A stretch of 64,000 bases of DNA, from the NCBI GenBank assembly GCA_903871805.1, contig CAIQIE010000209.1, forward strand, positions 1 through 64,000, read 5' to 3'. Below are positions 8,883 to 20,898 of the stretch, in pieces. Each line of letters starts with the position of its first letter. Position 1 is the stretch's first letter. Origin of the DNA: an uncultured Planctomycetaceae bacterium. Lineage in GTDB: Bacteria > Planctomycetota > Planctomycetia > Planctomycetales > Planctomycetaceae. The position numbers and the translations under genes are program-made. Below the pieces are notes generated by a model. It was not told the origin of the DNA and searched no databases. It saw nothing but the letters and a program-made list of their open reading frames with translations.

Positions 8883-10184
8883 ATGGCATTTTTTCAAAAC
8901 TGTGACGGAGTCGGGCGACGCGAAGTTCTGAAGGCTGGCGCCTTTGGTGCGACCGGACTGACGATGGCCAGCTATTCTCAGTTGGCAGCTGCCAGTGTCG
9001 TCAACCCAAATGCGAAGGGCAAAGCGGCGATCTTTGTGAACCTCAATGGTGGCCCATCGCACATGGACACCTTTGACCTGAAGCCGGACGCACCTGCGGA
9101 ATATCGAGGGGAATTCAATCCGATTCAGACGTGTCTTCCGGGCGTGATGATTTCTGAGCACCTGCCGAAGATCGCCGGCTGCATGGACAAGTTCACTCTG
9201 CTGCGCGGGGTCTCGCACTCCGTAGCGGCTCATGAGCTGGGCACAAAGTATGTGAACACCGGCAACCGGCCGTTGCCATCCCTGGAATTTCCGGGCTACG
9301 GTGCGGTGATTACCAAAGAGCGACCGGGTATTCCTGAACTTCCCCCGTATGTGGCCATTCCCAACAGTGCGCAGCGACCTGGATATCTGGGCGTGAAATA
9401 CGCCCCGATGAATACCACGTCAACTCCGCAGATTGGTCAGCCGTATCGGGTGCGAGGCATAACGATGTCCGGTGGTTTGACGATCGATGATATTGAGCGT
9501 CGACGAGGTCTGTTGAGCCAGCTGGATCGGACGTTCAGTGACGTAGAGAAGGACAGTCAGTTGCTGGACGGGATGGATGAGTTTGGCCAACAGGCCCACA
9601 CGGTCATTACATCCACGAAAGCCCGCGAGGCTTTTGATATTGGCAAAGAGTCTCCGGAATTCTCGAAGCTGTTTGGTGGTTCGCAGTTGGGAGCCAGTTG
9701 CCTGCTGGCTCTGCGGCTGGTGGAATCTGGCGTCCGTTTTGTGACGGTCACCAACGGCGGCTGGGACACTCATCGCGACAACTGGACGACGCTGAAGACG
9801 CGTCAGCTTCCGGCTCTGGACGAAGCCCTGTCGGGGCTGTTCACCGGACTGGCCGCACGCGGGCTGCTGGAAAGCACCGTGGTCTATGTGACGGGGGAAT
9901 TTGGACGCACGCCGAAGATCAATCAGGAGCGAGTTGGGCGGGACCACTATCCGCGAAACATGTTTATGATTCTGGGTGGTGGTGGAATCAAGGGCGGTCA
10001 GGTTCTGGGGGAAAGCGACGAAACCGCCAGCATGCCGAAGCATGATGGGTTCTCGCCGGATGATGTGGCGGCCAGCTTCTATCACACGATGGGAATTAAT
10101 CACACCTTTGAATACCACACTTCGACCGGACGTCCGGTGATGATTGTCCGTGACGGCAAACTGATTCCGCAGCTGTTTGTCTGA
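8883..10184 (+). CDS. DUF1501 domain-containing protein (sulfatase-fold, Tat-like signal)
   Basis: GRREVLKAGAFGATGLTMASYSQLAAAS signal, LNGGPSHMDTFDLKPDAPAEYRGEF, GEFGRTPKINQERVGRDHYPRNMFMILGGGGIKGG. Confidence 0.92.
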   Translation: MAFFQNCDGVGRREVLKAGAFGATGLTMASYSQLAAASVVNPNAKGKAAIFVNLNGGPSHMDTFDLKPDAPAEYRGEFNPIQTCLPGVMISEHLPKIAGCMDKFTLLRGVSHSVAAHELGTKYVNTGNRPLPSLEFPGYGAVITKERPGIPELPPYVAIPNSAQRPGYLGVKYAPMNTTSTPQIGQPYRVRGITMSGGLTIDDIERRRGLLSQLDRTFSDVEKDSQLLDGMDEFGQQAHTVITSTKAREAFDIGKESPEFSKLFGGSQLGASCLLALRLVESGVRFVTVTNGGWDTHRDNWTTLKTRQLPALDEALSGLFTGLAARGLLESTVVYVTGEFGRTPKINQERVGRDHYPRNMFMILGGGGIKGGQVLGESDETASMPKHDGFSPDDVAASFYHTMGINHTFEYHTSTGRPVMIVRDGKLIPQLFV

Positions 10185-10222
10185 CCGTCGCTGGAATGTT
10201 GCCGCAGCAGACCGATTGAGAC

Positions 10223-10259
10223 AAACCTGTCCTCGCTTCCGCGCCGACAGGTTTTTTTT
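10223..10259 (+). terminator. Rho-independent terminator after the DUF1501 gene
   Basis: AAACCTGTC...GACAGGTTT stem followed by a T-run (gacaggttttttttc). Confidence 0.85.
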
Positions 10260-10337
10260 CGTCCCTTTTGTGAGTGACGGGCCGAAAAGATTCCGCGAGA
10301 GCATGTGGACGGACGGACGGTCGATAATATTGGCGGC

Positions 10338-11672
<1,335 letters not shown>

Positions 11673-11842
11673 CAGGGGATTCTGAGCACTCGCGGAGGGA
11701 TTCTCAACTGGTCCGCAGGAAAAATGCGGTCAGGAAATCAGCATACGGCAGCCCCTGCCTGAAAAAGGCGTGCGACCCAATGTAATTTCGGTCGCACGCA
11801 CGCCGGAGATTCTGGCTATCCGCTGGGTTTGCAGCGGAACCA

Positions 11843-12304
11843 TCATCTTGATACGGCAATCGCCACAATCACCAGGGCCAGCACAAATAGCCCGATAAAG
11901 ATACCGACGATCCATTTTCCGGGAGTGTCGAGTGTCTTGTGATCTGCGTAACCCTCTGGCGCGGCGATGAGGCGAACGGCAATCACCAGATTCAGGATTG
12001 GTACAATCAGCCCGAGAACCCAAAAGCCATTCATTCCCAGATTCTTCAGACGCAGCACAATGACAGTGACCGAAGCGGTGAGGTTCAGCAAAGCGACGAC
12101 GACCACCGCAATCAGAGCGGGCGTTTGATCTGGGGTTACCAGACTTAAAACCACTGACGTCGCAACATTGCTGACGATACCGATAAGAATCGACAGCCCG
12201 AAATAGGCCAGTCGACCAATTCCGCCATAAACCCGTTGTGCTGCAATTTCAGAGGCCGGATCATCAAATGCCGGTGGCGCTGAAAACGGATTGTATTCGC
12301 TCAT
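11843..12304 (-). CDS. DUF805-like small integral membrane protein
   Basis: RLAYFGLSILIG...LRLKNLGMNGFWVLGLIVPILNLVIAVRLIAAPEGYADHKTLDTPGKW; four hydrophobic segments. Confidence 0.75.
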   Translation of the reverse strand: MSEYNPFSAPPAFDDPASEIAAQRVYGGIGRLAYFGLSILIGIVSNVATSVVLSLVTPDQTPALIAVVVVALLNLTASVTVIVLRLKNLGMNGFWVLGLIVPILNLVIAVRLIAAPEGYADHKTLDTPGKWIVGIFIGLFVLALVIVAIAVSR

Positions 12305-12795
12305 CGAGTCCTCACAGGTTTTGATCTAATTCTCAAGAACTGTTTTGGGGGAGCTTCGCGGGGCGTAACCAGTCCAAGCGGCCCCTCGGGCGGAATTTGA
12401 TTTTACCTTGCCAGATTCGCTCCTGCTATCCTGAACACAGAAAAAATTGCTTCCACCGGGCGTGTTTCCCCCCGTATTTTACCCCACAAGGGCGGAACAC
12501 CGGGGCGGCCCCCTGACGGACAGAAGAGGGAAATCCGACGCAGAGACGTGCCAACTAACGGTGAGCGGAGAGCTGTGGGCGGACGGCACGATCCCCTGGC
12601 CAGGCCTGCCCGATTGTCACCTCCAACGCGGGCAGTGGGCGGCAAAAAAGAATCCTGGGGAACTCGCTTGAGAGATGTGCGATGATTGGTCACTATGGCG
12701 TGTGAATCACACATCTGGTCTGGAGCAGACCGTTCAAATTTCCGTAAAGGCCCGATGCGATCATTGGGTGCAGGCTGGCAGGAACAGGGCGAGAC

Positions 12796-13905
12796 ATGAG
12801 TCAGAAGGTTTGTCGTTGGGGAATTCTCAGTACCGCTGGAATTGCGAAGAAAAACTGGCATTCCATCATCAATTCCGGAAATGCTCAGATTGTCGCGGTG
12901 GCCAGCAGGTCTGTGGACAAGGCTCAACAGTTTATCACGGAATGTCAGGCCTCAGTTCCGACGGGTTCGCCGGTGGACGCTTTGGGCAGCTACGAGGAAC
13001 TGCTGAGTCGGCCGGACATTGATGCTGTCTACATCCCGCTGCCGACCGGGCTGCGTACAGACTGGGTGGTCAAAGCGGCGCAGGCTGGCAAGCACGTCAT
13101 GGTTGAAAAGCCTTGTGGGGTGACCAGCGCGGATGTCAACCGCATGATCGACGCCTGCAACACGGCGGGTGTGCAGTTCATGGACGGTGTGATGTTTATG
13201 CACAGTGCTCGCATGAATGCCATGCGTCAGGTACTGGACGATGGAACCAGTGTGGGCACAATTCGCAGGATTGCCAGTCAGTTCAGTTTTTGTGCGGATG
13301 ATGCGTGGGTGCAGAGCAACATTCGGGCCAGCAGTTCTCTGGAACCGGCGGGTTGCCTTGGCGACCTTGGCTGGTACACCATCCGGATCATTCTGTGGGC
13401 CATGAAATATGAAATGCCTGTCGAAGTACGCGGTCGAATTCTTAACGGGGTGAAGCGTGCGGACAGCAGCGACGTGGTTCCCATGGAATTTCAGGGGGAG
13501 ATGCACTTCGCGGACGGCGTTTCTGCAACGTTCTTCAATTCCTTCAGGACCAACCATCAGCAGTGGGCACATGTCAGCGGCACCAAGGGCTATCTGGCAT
13601 TGAATGACTTCGTCCTGCCATATTTTGGCAACGAGGTCTCGTTTGACGTCGCAAACCACAACTTTGTCGCCGACGGCTGCTACTTTACGATGGAAAAATC
13701 GCTTCGGACACACCAGCTGAAGGAATACAGCAACAACCACAAAAACGCTCAGGAAACAGAGCTTTTCCGCACATTTTCCGGGTTGGTGCTCAGCGGCCGC
13801 CGTGATTCCTTCTGGGCCGATGTCGCCCTGAAAACCCAGCAGGTGCTCGACGCGGCACTCAAATCCGCCCACAATGGCGGGGCGGCCGTCAACCCGCTGG
13901 CCTGA
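12796..13905 (+). CDS. Gfo/Idh/MocA family oxidoreductase
   Basis: Rossmann N-terminus CRWGILSTAGIAKKNW, DAVYIPLPTGLRTDWVVKAAQAGKHVMVEKPCGVT. Confidence 0.93.
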   Translation: MSQKVCRWGILSTAGIAKKNWHSIINSGNAQIVAVASRSVDKAQQFITECQASVPTGSPVDALGSYEELLSRPDIDAVYIPLPTGLRTDWVVKAAQAGKHVMVEKPCGVTSADVNRMIDACNTAGVQFMDGVMFMHSARMNAMRQVLDDGTSVGTIRRIASQFSFCADDAWVQSNIRASSSLEPAGCLGDLGWYTIRIILWAMKYEMPVEVRGRILNGVKRADSSDVVPMEFQGEMHFADGVSATFFNSFRTNHQQWAHVSGTKGYLALNDFVLPYFGNEVSFDVANHNFVADGCYFTMEKSLRTHQLKEYSNNHKNAQETELFRTFSGLVLSGRRDSFWADVALKTQQVLDAALKSAHNGGAAVNPLA

Positions 13906-14148
13906 TCATAAAATTCTCTGCCTGTGCGAAAACCTTCTGTTCCCTCGGAACTCAGTGGAACGGGACGGCAGATTTCCGGTAGACTGTGAACGTCGGGCGA
14001 TCGTGAAGGCAACGTCACGGTGGCTCTGATGGACTTTTGTGAGTGCTGATTACGTCTGGTGATCAATGGATTTCCGCAACAGCGGTGTGTCGCAACATCC
14101 CGACGGACGGCTGTTCTGTCCTGTAATCCTGCCGAGCATGGTGAACCT

Positions 14149-14691
14149 ATGGAAGCTCTTTTTGATCTGTTCAGCAGCCTGGTCAATGTGCTGTCTGCTC
14201 TGCTGAATCTGGTGCTCAGCCTTGTCCGAGTGCTGATTCCATGGATTCCGCTGCTTGGTTGGGTCGGATTCTGGGGTCTGGCAGTGAATTGGACAAAAGC
14301 GTTCCCCGTACTGCGTCGCGGGGGGCTGTTTGGTGTTTTGCTGCTGATGCTGGTCTCTGTGCTTGTCTGGGGTTCCGTGGCACCACCGGAAGGCGGAAAG
14401 CATTACTTCCTGGGTCTTGCGGTCAGCAATTTCACCGGCAAATTTATCTATGTGACCATGTTGACGTGCATCGCATTACTGTGCGGCTCAGCGCAACTGT
14501 CAGGTGCGTTTGGACGTCTGGCCGAATTTCCTGAAGAGCCGGCGGAAGACGATCACGGCCACGGCGACCACGGACATCATGGCCATGATCACGGCGATCA
14601 CGGGCATGCAGACCACGGGCATGGCGATCACGGGCATGGTCATGACAGCCATGCCGTGCATGGCGGCCACCATACGGCTCACGCCCACTGA
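14149..14691 (+). CDS. Small membrane protein with His/Asp-rich C-terminal tail
   Basis: Hydrophobic N-terminal segments followed by EDDHGHGDHGHHGHDHGDHGHADHGHGDHGHGHDSHAVHGGHHTAHAH. Confidence 0.75.
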   Translation: MEALFDLFSSLVNVLSALLNLVLSLVRVLIPWIPLLGWVGFWGLAVNWTKAFPVLRRGGLFGVLLLMLVSVLVWGSVAPPEGGKHYFLGLAVSNFTGKFIYVTMLTCIALLCGSAQLSGAFGRLAEFPEEPAEDDHGHGDHGHHGHDHGDHGHADHGHGDHGHGHDSHAVHGGHHTAHAH

Positions 14692-14889
14692 GACCTCAGA
14701 GGCAGCCCGCTTCTGTGACGCTGGTCTTCTTCCGGCGCAGACGCGCCCTTTAGCTTCTGATCCGCCAGGATGCGTTCTGTTCAGGGGCTTCAATCGGTGA
14801 TCACTTGCGTTCGTTAACCGACTGATCAATAAGACACCTTCCCCCCCCGACCAACAAGCCCCACCCACGCTGTTCCCAACGGAGGACTT

Positions 14890-16158
14890 ATGCGTCTGCT
14901 GACCACTGCCGTTTTGCTTTGCAGCATTTCTACCGCCAGCGCTGGCGACTGGCCATCGTGGCGCGGTCCGCATGGGAACGGACAGGCAGATGGAAAAGGG
15001 TACGCCACCTCCTGGAATGCCGAGAAGAATATTCTCTGGAAGCATCCCTTAACGGTCCGCGGTGCTTCGACGCCAGCCGTGTCTGGCGACCAGATCTTCC
15101 TCACGGGAACGCAGGACGGACAGAATGTTGTCGTGTGCGTTGGGCGTGATGGAAAACCGCAGTGGCAGAAGACGCTGGGCAAAGCTGTGGATGGAAAGCC
15201 GGGCAAAGATGGCACCGGCGCCAATCCCTCGATCGTGACCGACGGAAAACACGTTTTTGCCTACTTCAAAAGTGGCGATTTCGGTGGTTTCACTGTCGAT
15301 GGGCAGCAGTTGTGGCACCACAATCTGCAGGACATGTACGGTGAGGACACGCTATGGTGGGACCTTGGAACATCTCCCGTGCTGAGTGAGGAAGCTGTTG
15401 TTATCGCCTGCATGCATTCCGGACCGTCATATCTGGCGGCCTTTAAGAAAGGCACTGGCGAGCTGCTCTGGAAACACGATCGCGAATTGGGGGCACCGGA
15501 AGAAGCGGCCCAGAGCTACGCCACCCCTGTCGTAGTCACTGAAGACGGCAGGGAGACCATTGTAGTTCTGGGTGCTGACCACGTCACAGCGCACGACGCC
15601 GCGACGGGCACAGAAACGTGGCGACTTGGCGGTCTGAATCCGACGGCTCACAAATACTTTCGCTCGATTGCCTCGGCGGCGGTCTCCGACGGCATTGTTG
15701 TCGCGCCTTATGCCCGCGGAGATTCACTGACCGCAGTTCGCATGGGCGGCAAGGGTGACGTGACAAAAACACATGTGCTCTGGTCCAACGCAGGCACCTC
15801 AGCCGATGTGCCCACGCCAGCCATTGCTGATGGCCGCATTTATATCTGCCGGGATAACGGGGAAAATCGCGGAATTGTGGACTGCCTCGATCTGCTGACG
15901 GGGAAGACGATCTGGAGCGGACAACTGCCCAAAAACCGCCACACCTTCCGGGCCTCTCCCGTCGTGGCGGATGGACACGTGTATCTGACTCGCCAGGACG
16001 GTACGGTCTTTGTTGTCGAAGCAGGCGGCGAGAGCTTCAAGTTAATCGCAGAGAACGCGACTGCCGACGAACACACGGTGGCCACACCGGTGTTTGTTGA
16101 CGGCACGATTCTACTGCGAACTGAATCGCACCTGTATCTGATCGGCTCAAAACCCTGA
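14890..16158 (+). CDS. PQQ-binding-like beta-propeller repeat protein
   Basis: Signal peptide, DWPSWRGPHGNGQADGKGYATSWNAEKNILWKHPL, repeated blades (DLLTGKTIWSGQLP). Confidence 0.9.
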   Translation: MRLLTTAVLLCSISTASAGDWPSWRGPHGNGQADGKGYATSWNAEKNILWKHPLTVRGASTPAVSGDQIFLTGTQDGQNVVVCVGRDGKPQWQKTLGKAVDGKPGKDGTGANPSIVTDGKHVFAYFKSGDFGGFTVDGQQLWHHNLQDMYGEDTLWWDLGTSPVLSEEAVVIACMHSGPSYLAAFKKGTGELLWKHDRELGAPEEAAQSYATPVVVTEDGRETIVVLGADHVTAHDAATGTETWRLGGLNPTAHKYFRSIASAAVSDGIVVAPYARGDSLTAVRMGGKGDVTKTHVLWSNAGTSADVPTPAIADGRIYICRDNGENRGIVDCLDLLTGKTIWSGQLPKNRHTFRASPVVADGHVYLTRQDGTVFVVEAGGESFKLIAENATADEHTVATPVFVDGTILLRTESHLYLIGSKP

Positions 16159-16231
16159 TTGGTACGCTCGATCGGGGACTCGCACAGCAGGCATGTCACC
16201 ATACCTGTCTGTCGCGAGAGCGGTGCTGCGG

Positions 16232-17764
16232 TCAGCGGCTGGAAATCACTTCGATCTGGCAGCCAATTGGAACGGAAGGCCAGATCTTCCCAATGGGTTC
16301 AATGCGAACCACGGTGCGTGACTCGCGATCTTCGGAGGACGCCTCTGCCATCAAAGGCACCTCGACCACCTGGCCTTTGAAGGCCTGATTTCCGGGGAAA
16401 ATCAGTTCCACTTCCTTACCGACGGACATTTCATGAACGCGTGCTGTCGGGAGGTGCACCAGCACACTGCGACGATCCGTATGCAGAATTCGCAGCACAA
16501 CCTCACTGGTTTGCATTTGATCACCACAGCGTCCGCGAACCTGCCCGACGATTCCATAAACCGGTGAGGCAAGACTCACTTCGGCGCTGGTCGACCGCAG
16601 CGACTGCAGCTGCTCGGCAAACTCTGTGCAGCATTCTTTTGCGGCGGTAACACCCAGCGCGTCTTCGATTTTTGAATTCAGCCCGGAACGTACTTCTTCA
16701 AGTCGAGTCAGCTCCGTTCGCAGTTTTTCCGCATCCTCTGACGGGGACGCGATGCTTTGAGCGTTGCCGCTGACAACCGGGGCTGCCGCCTGACTGAGAT
16801 CATCCACCGGCACCGCCACCAGCTGCACGGGCACTGTTGATTTGGTTGCCGAAGCCGCCTGTTTGTCGGCGGCAGTTGTCGTGACTTCTGTCGTGACTTT
16901 GTTTGCGCTGCTGAAAAAGAGTATTTCGCCGGGACCGGAGTTCGCTACCTTCGGGGAATTGGGACTGCGCACAGATGCCTGAGTCGCCGGAGTACCCCGA
17001 GGACGGACGGCAGCTGAACGCAACCCGGATTTCCCGCGGAATGCAGGTGTTTCCAGCAGCGCCAGATGCTCACGAACCCCTGCGATGTCGGCATCCAGAT
17101 CTCGCCGACGCCACTCCATCTCAAGTGCCGCCTGCGCTTCCAGCCGTTTCAATTCCCGTTCGGCATCATGCAGCCGCTTCTGACACTCCTCGACCTGCGA
17201 AATTTGTTGAGTATTTTCGAGGGTCACCAATGGCTGGCCGGAAAAGACTTCATCACCAGCCCGCACATGCACCTCGGAGAGCTTTGACGAAACAGGAACC
17301 TGAATCGACGTAATATCCGCGGACAGCACCCCAATCAGCGGCTGATTTTTTCCCTGGCCAAGCAACCAGACAATAAAGACCCCAGCCAGCAGAGAGCAGA
17401 CGATTACCGTCAGCGTGCGAAAGAAGGTACCAGGAAAACCCGAGCGAACGGGCTGCATCTGTAGTCGGCAGAGTTCCCGGGCCTGCGGCACCCAGGCTTC
17501 GTCAATTAACCGGGCCAGAGGTATCTGAAGTTCACTGGCAAAACCAGTCATCTCGCGATGTCGCCATAGCGCAATCTGACCGAAGCAGTAGACACCCTGC
17601 TGATTTAAGAGCGCCGCCTCAAATGCCCGAATCCCTTCAATCTGCGACAAATCATCCGTATAGGACGGAGTGTGGTCGAACAACACGCCGAACTGGCGGT
17701 CCATTCGGTGGCCGGCCGGCAGAGTCGCGATAATGGGAGAGTCCATAATTCCGTCCAGTGGCAA
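16232..17764 (-). CDS. HlyD-like membrane fusion protein with N-terminal helix-3-turn-helix (H3TH)-like domain
   Basis: N-terminal DDLSQIEGIRAFEAALLNQQGVYCFGQIALW...PLARLIDEAWVPQARELC, TM (TVIVCSLLAGVFIVWLLG), then biotinyl/lipoyl-like SSKLSEVHVRAGDEVFSGQPLVTLENT, coiled coil and C-terminal beta-barrel. Confidence 0.75.
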   Translation of the reverse strand: MPLDGIMDSPIIATLPAGHRMDRQFGVLFDHTPSYTDDLSQIEGIRAFEAALLNQQGVYCFGQIALWRHREMTGFASELQIPLARLIDEAWVPQARELCRLQMQPVRSGFPGTFFRTLTVIVCSLLAGVFIVWLLGQGKNQPLIGVLSADITSIQVPVSSKLSEVHVRAGDEVFSGQPLVTLENTQQISQVEECQKRLHDAERELKRLEAQAALEMEWRRRDLDADIAGVREHLALLETPAFRGKSGLRSAAVRPRGTPATQASVRSPNSPKVANSGPGEILFFSSANKVTTEVTTTAADKQAASATKSTVPVQLVAVPVDDLSQAAAPVVSGNAQSIASPSEDAEKLRTELTRLEEVRSGLNSKIEDALGVTAAKECCTEFAEQLQSLRSTSAEVSLASPVYGIVGQVRGRCGDQMQTSEVVLRILHTDRRSVLVHLPTARVHEMSVGKEVELIFPGNQAFKGQVVEVPLMAEASSEDRESRTVVRIEPIGKIWPSVPIGCQIEVISSR

Positions 17765-18312
17765 CGCTAATCAAACGACAGTCTGAACCCATCCGACGAA
17801 GGCTCTTCGCTCGATGAATCCCAGGGAGCATCCCTGTTTACTTTCTCGTCCGATCCAAATGCACCGCATGACAAATTTACGGAACCCGCAAAGACTTATT
17901 GCTCAACCCAGGCACCCCAAACACCCCAAAGATCATAACCCGAATTCAGCAAACATGCAGAAATCGCCATTCGGCGAACCTTTGAGTGCCAGCCCCCACG
18001 GAAGAGGGGTTTTTCATTCACCTCGTGTCTTCAGGGCGAGCGAATCCGTTGTGAAAGGCCCCAGAAGTCACGGCATCGGCAGCCCTGCGGGAACTCACTC
18101 CTGGTGAGACTTCTCATAACGCCTCAGGCAATGATCGGGCCAGCCGCCGGCAGTGAAAAAGTGTCACGGCCTGTGAACCGGAACTCCTTCAGGAAAACGC
18201 GGGTATTTTGACACTCTTTGGTTACAATGGGTGCGTCTGTCAGCGAAGAATTTGCCTCAGTCGAACTCTGATGTGTTTCCCTGCGGCTTTCTGACTTTTG
18301 TGAGCCCCCTCC

Positions 18313-20898
18313 ATGAACGCCCGATTTTCATTTCGACGTGCTGTTTCTCTGGTTAGATTTCTGCTACCCGCAGGCATCGCTGTGATAAGTACCAGTCTTC
18401 ACTCGGATGAACCAAAGCCCGTCGGAACAGCTCCCAATGCGGCTGAGGCGGCCGCAGTGGACGAGAAACAGGAAACCACAGACGTGAAGCGGCACACAAA
18501 TCGGCTGTCGAGGGAATCCAGCCCCTATCTGCTGATGCATGCTCACAATCCGATTCAGTGGTTCCCATGGGGGCCCGAAGCGTTCGAAAAAGCGAAGACA
18601 GAAGACAAGCCGGTCTTTCTGTCTGTGGGCTACAGCAGCTGCTACTGGTGCCATGTGATGGAACGCGAGGTTTTCTCGAACGAGAAGATCGCGGAATACA
18701 TGAATGAGCATTTCATCTGCATCAAGGTCGATCGGGAAGAGCGTCCGGATGTGGACGACCTGTATATGACCAGTCTGATTGTGTATCAGCAGGCGGCCGG
18801 CAGTGGTAACGGTGGCGGATGGCCGCTGTCGATTTTTCTGGACAACGATGGCAACCCGATTGCCGGCGCAACCTATCTTCCACCGGAAGACACACCAGAC
18901 GGGCGAACCGGATTTCCGACAGCAGCCGGCCGAATCCATGACCTCTGGACAACGAAACGCGACAGCGTCACACAGACGTCATCGATGATTGCCCGCGAAG
19001 TGCGGAGGCTGTCCGGTCCAGCGGTGCTGGCCGAACCGGTGGACCTGAATGCAGACCTGCTGAAAACCGTCTCGGACGGCATCTGTCGTCAGTACGACGA
19101 GGTCTGGGGTGGAGTTGACCTGAATCCTCGAAGACCGGATGGGCCCCGATTCCCGAACGTCCCGCGGCTGATGTTTCTTCTGAGTCAGGCCCGCGAGACT
19201 CAGGACCCAGGACTTCTCGCCATCGTAAATCATTCTCTGACAGCCATGGCCAAAGGCGGTATCCGCGATCATCTGGGTGGCGGATTTCATCGGTACAGCA
19301 CGGAACGTACGTGGACGGTGCCGCACTTTGAAAAGATGCTGTATGATCAGGCCCAGCTGCTGGAGATTTACGCGTACGCGACGCTGCTGAGAAACAACCC
19401 ACTGTATGAGCAGGTCATTGATGAACTGGTGTCTTTTCTGACACGGGAAATGACACTGCCGGGCGGCGCGTTCTGTTCGGCACTGGACGCTGAAACCAAT
19501 GCCATTGAAGGCGAATTTTATGTCTGGACGGAAGCCGAAATCCGTTCGGTCCTGACACCCACGGAAGCGGATCTGTTTCTGCCGACTTATGGATTTGACC
19601 AGCCACAGTCTTTTGAACATGGTCGGATTCTGTATCTTCCGAAGGCGGCGGAGACGCGGGGTGCAGCGGCCGTGGATCCAGAGAAAGACCGTACGCTTGC
19701 GGAATCTCGCAGCAAACTTCTGGCGGCGCGTTCAAAACGTGAACGCCCGTTTCTGGATGACAAAGTGCTGACCGAGTGGAATGCCCTGATGATTCAGGCG
19801 CTTGCTGTCAGTGGTCGTTTGCCCGGCCGTGAAGCCGATTTGCAGGCAGCGGGGAAGGCCGCCGATTTCCTGCTGACCAAAATGCGGGACAGCGACGGGG
19901 CCCTTGTGAGGTCCTGGCGTAATGACGTTCAGGGGCCCAAAGCGTACCTTGACGATTATGCGTGTCTGGTGTCTGCACTGCTGACGCTGCATCAGTCTAC
20001 AAACGAAGAACGATGGCTGGTGTCTGCCCGCGAGCTGACTCAGAAGCAGCTGGAGTTGTTTTATGACAAGGACCTGAAGACCTTCTTTTTCACTTCTGAA
20101 AGTCACGAAAAGCTCTTTGCCCGCACCAGCTCGCCCTATGATTCCGTTTCGCCCTCGGGAAACAGCATTGCCATTCGCAATCTGCTGGCGCTGAGTGACA
20201 AAAGTCCTGAATTTCGAACGACGGCGGAAGGCCTGCTGCGTCGATTCAGCGGGACCATCGAATCGTCACCTTCCAGCTGCGCCGGCCTGGCACTTGCCGT
20301 CCGTGATTTTCTGCAGGGCACAGCAAAGCCGGGGGCCGGCACTGATCCCGCGCAGGCACTTGATCTGACTGGCCGTGTGATCCTGACATCACTGCTGACA
20401 AATTCGGATGAAGCCAGAGAGGTCGCTAAAAAAACAGCGGCCGACAAACCGGTCAAAGCAAAGATCTATACCTACTTTAATAAGCTTCCCCGAGGTGGCA
20501 AATGTCCGATTGCCATTGAACTGAAGATCGCCGAGGGATGGCACATCAACGCCAACCCTGCCAGTGAAGACTTTCTGATTCCCACAGAGGTGAAGGTGAA
20601 GTGTCCCCAGAAGGTCCGCCTCACCAGAATCAAATATCCAAAACATGAAGAACTTGCCGTGGGCGGTCAGGACAAGCCGCTGTTTGTGTATGGTGAAAAG
20701 GTGATTATCTACGGCGTCCTGGAAGTGGACCCCGAAGAAGCCGCGTCAGAAGCCGAAGTCAGCATGGAAATCCGCTACCAGGCCTGCAAGGGAGATACCT
20801 GCGAGCCGCCCAATCAGGTGCGACTCACCGGAAAGCTAAAGATCGCCAATGACGAAAGTGAACTGCAGAAGGTGAACGAAGAGCAGTTTCCGAAGTAA
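18313..20898 (+). CDS. DUF255/YyaL-type thioredoxin-like protein with C-terminal DsbD-alpha-like domain
   Basis: [78 protein letters not shown]-terminal [33 protein letters not shown]...[13 protein letters not shown]. Confidence 0.9.
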   Translation: MNARFSFRRAVSLVRFLLPAGIAVISTSLHSDEPKPVGTAPNAAEAAAVDEKQETTDVKRHTNRLSRESSPYLLMHAHNPIQWFPWGPEAFEKAKTEDKPVFLSVGYSSCYWCHVMEREVFSNEKIAEYMNEHFICIKVDREERPDVDDLYMTSLIVYQQAAGSGNGGGWPLSIFLDNDGNPIAGATYLPPEDTPDGRTGFPTAAGRIHDLWTTKRDSVTQTSSMIAREVRRLSGPAVLAEPVDLNADLLKTVSDGICRQYDEVWGGVDLNPRRPDGPRFPNVPRLMFLLSQARETQDPGLLAIVNHSLTAMAKGGIRDHLGGGFHRYSTERTWTVPHFEKMLYDQAQLLEIYAYATLLRNNPLYEQVIDELVSFLTREMTLPGGAFCSALDAETNAIEGEFYVWTEAEIRSVLTPTEADLFLPTYGFDQPQSFEHGRILYLPKAAETRGAAAVDPEKDRTLAESRSKLLAARSKRERPFLDDKVLTEWNALMIQALAVSGRLPGREADLQAAGKAADFLLTKMRDSDGALVRSWRNDVQGPKAYLDDYACLVSALLTLHQSTNEERWLVSARELTQKQLELFYDKDLKTFFFTSESHEKLFARTSSPYDSVSPSGNSIAIRNLLALSDKSPEFRTTAEGLLRRFSGTIESSPSSCAGLALAVRDFLQGTAKPGAGTDPAQALDLTGRVILTSLLTNSDEAREVAKKTAADKPVKAKIYTYFNKLPRGGKCPIAIELKIAEGWHINANPASEDFLIPTEVKVKCPQKVRLTRIKYPKHEELAVGGQDKPLFVYGEKVIIYGVLEVDPEEAASEAEVSMEIRYQACKGDTCEPPNQVRLTGKLKIANDESELQKVNEEQFPK

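Noticed and set aside
9420-10304. 294-aa minus-strand ORF
   Set aside because: Antisense to the DUF1501 gene and its terminator; composition looks like a shadow ORF.
12403-12927. 174-aa minus-strand ORF across an intergenic region
   Set aside because: Low-complexity Pro/Arg/Gly translation and overlap with the start of the oxidoreductase; treated as non-coding.
12952-13872. 306-aa minus-strand ORF
   Set aside because: Antisense to the Gfo/Idh/MocA oxidoreductase; no domain motifs.
14560-14690. DNA-level repeat array (GGCCATGATCACGGCGATCACGGGCATG...)
   Set aside because: Explained as the codons of the His/Asp-rich protein tail; irregular spacing, not an independent repeat element.
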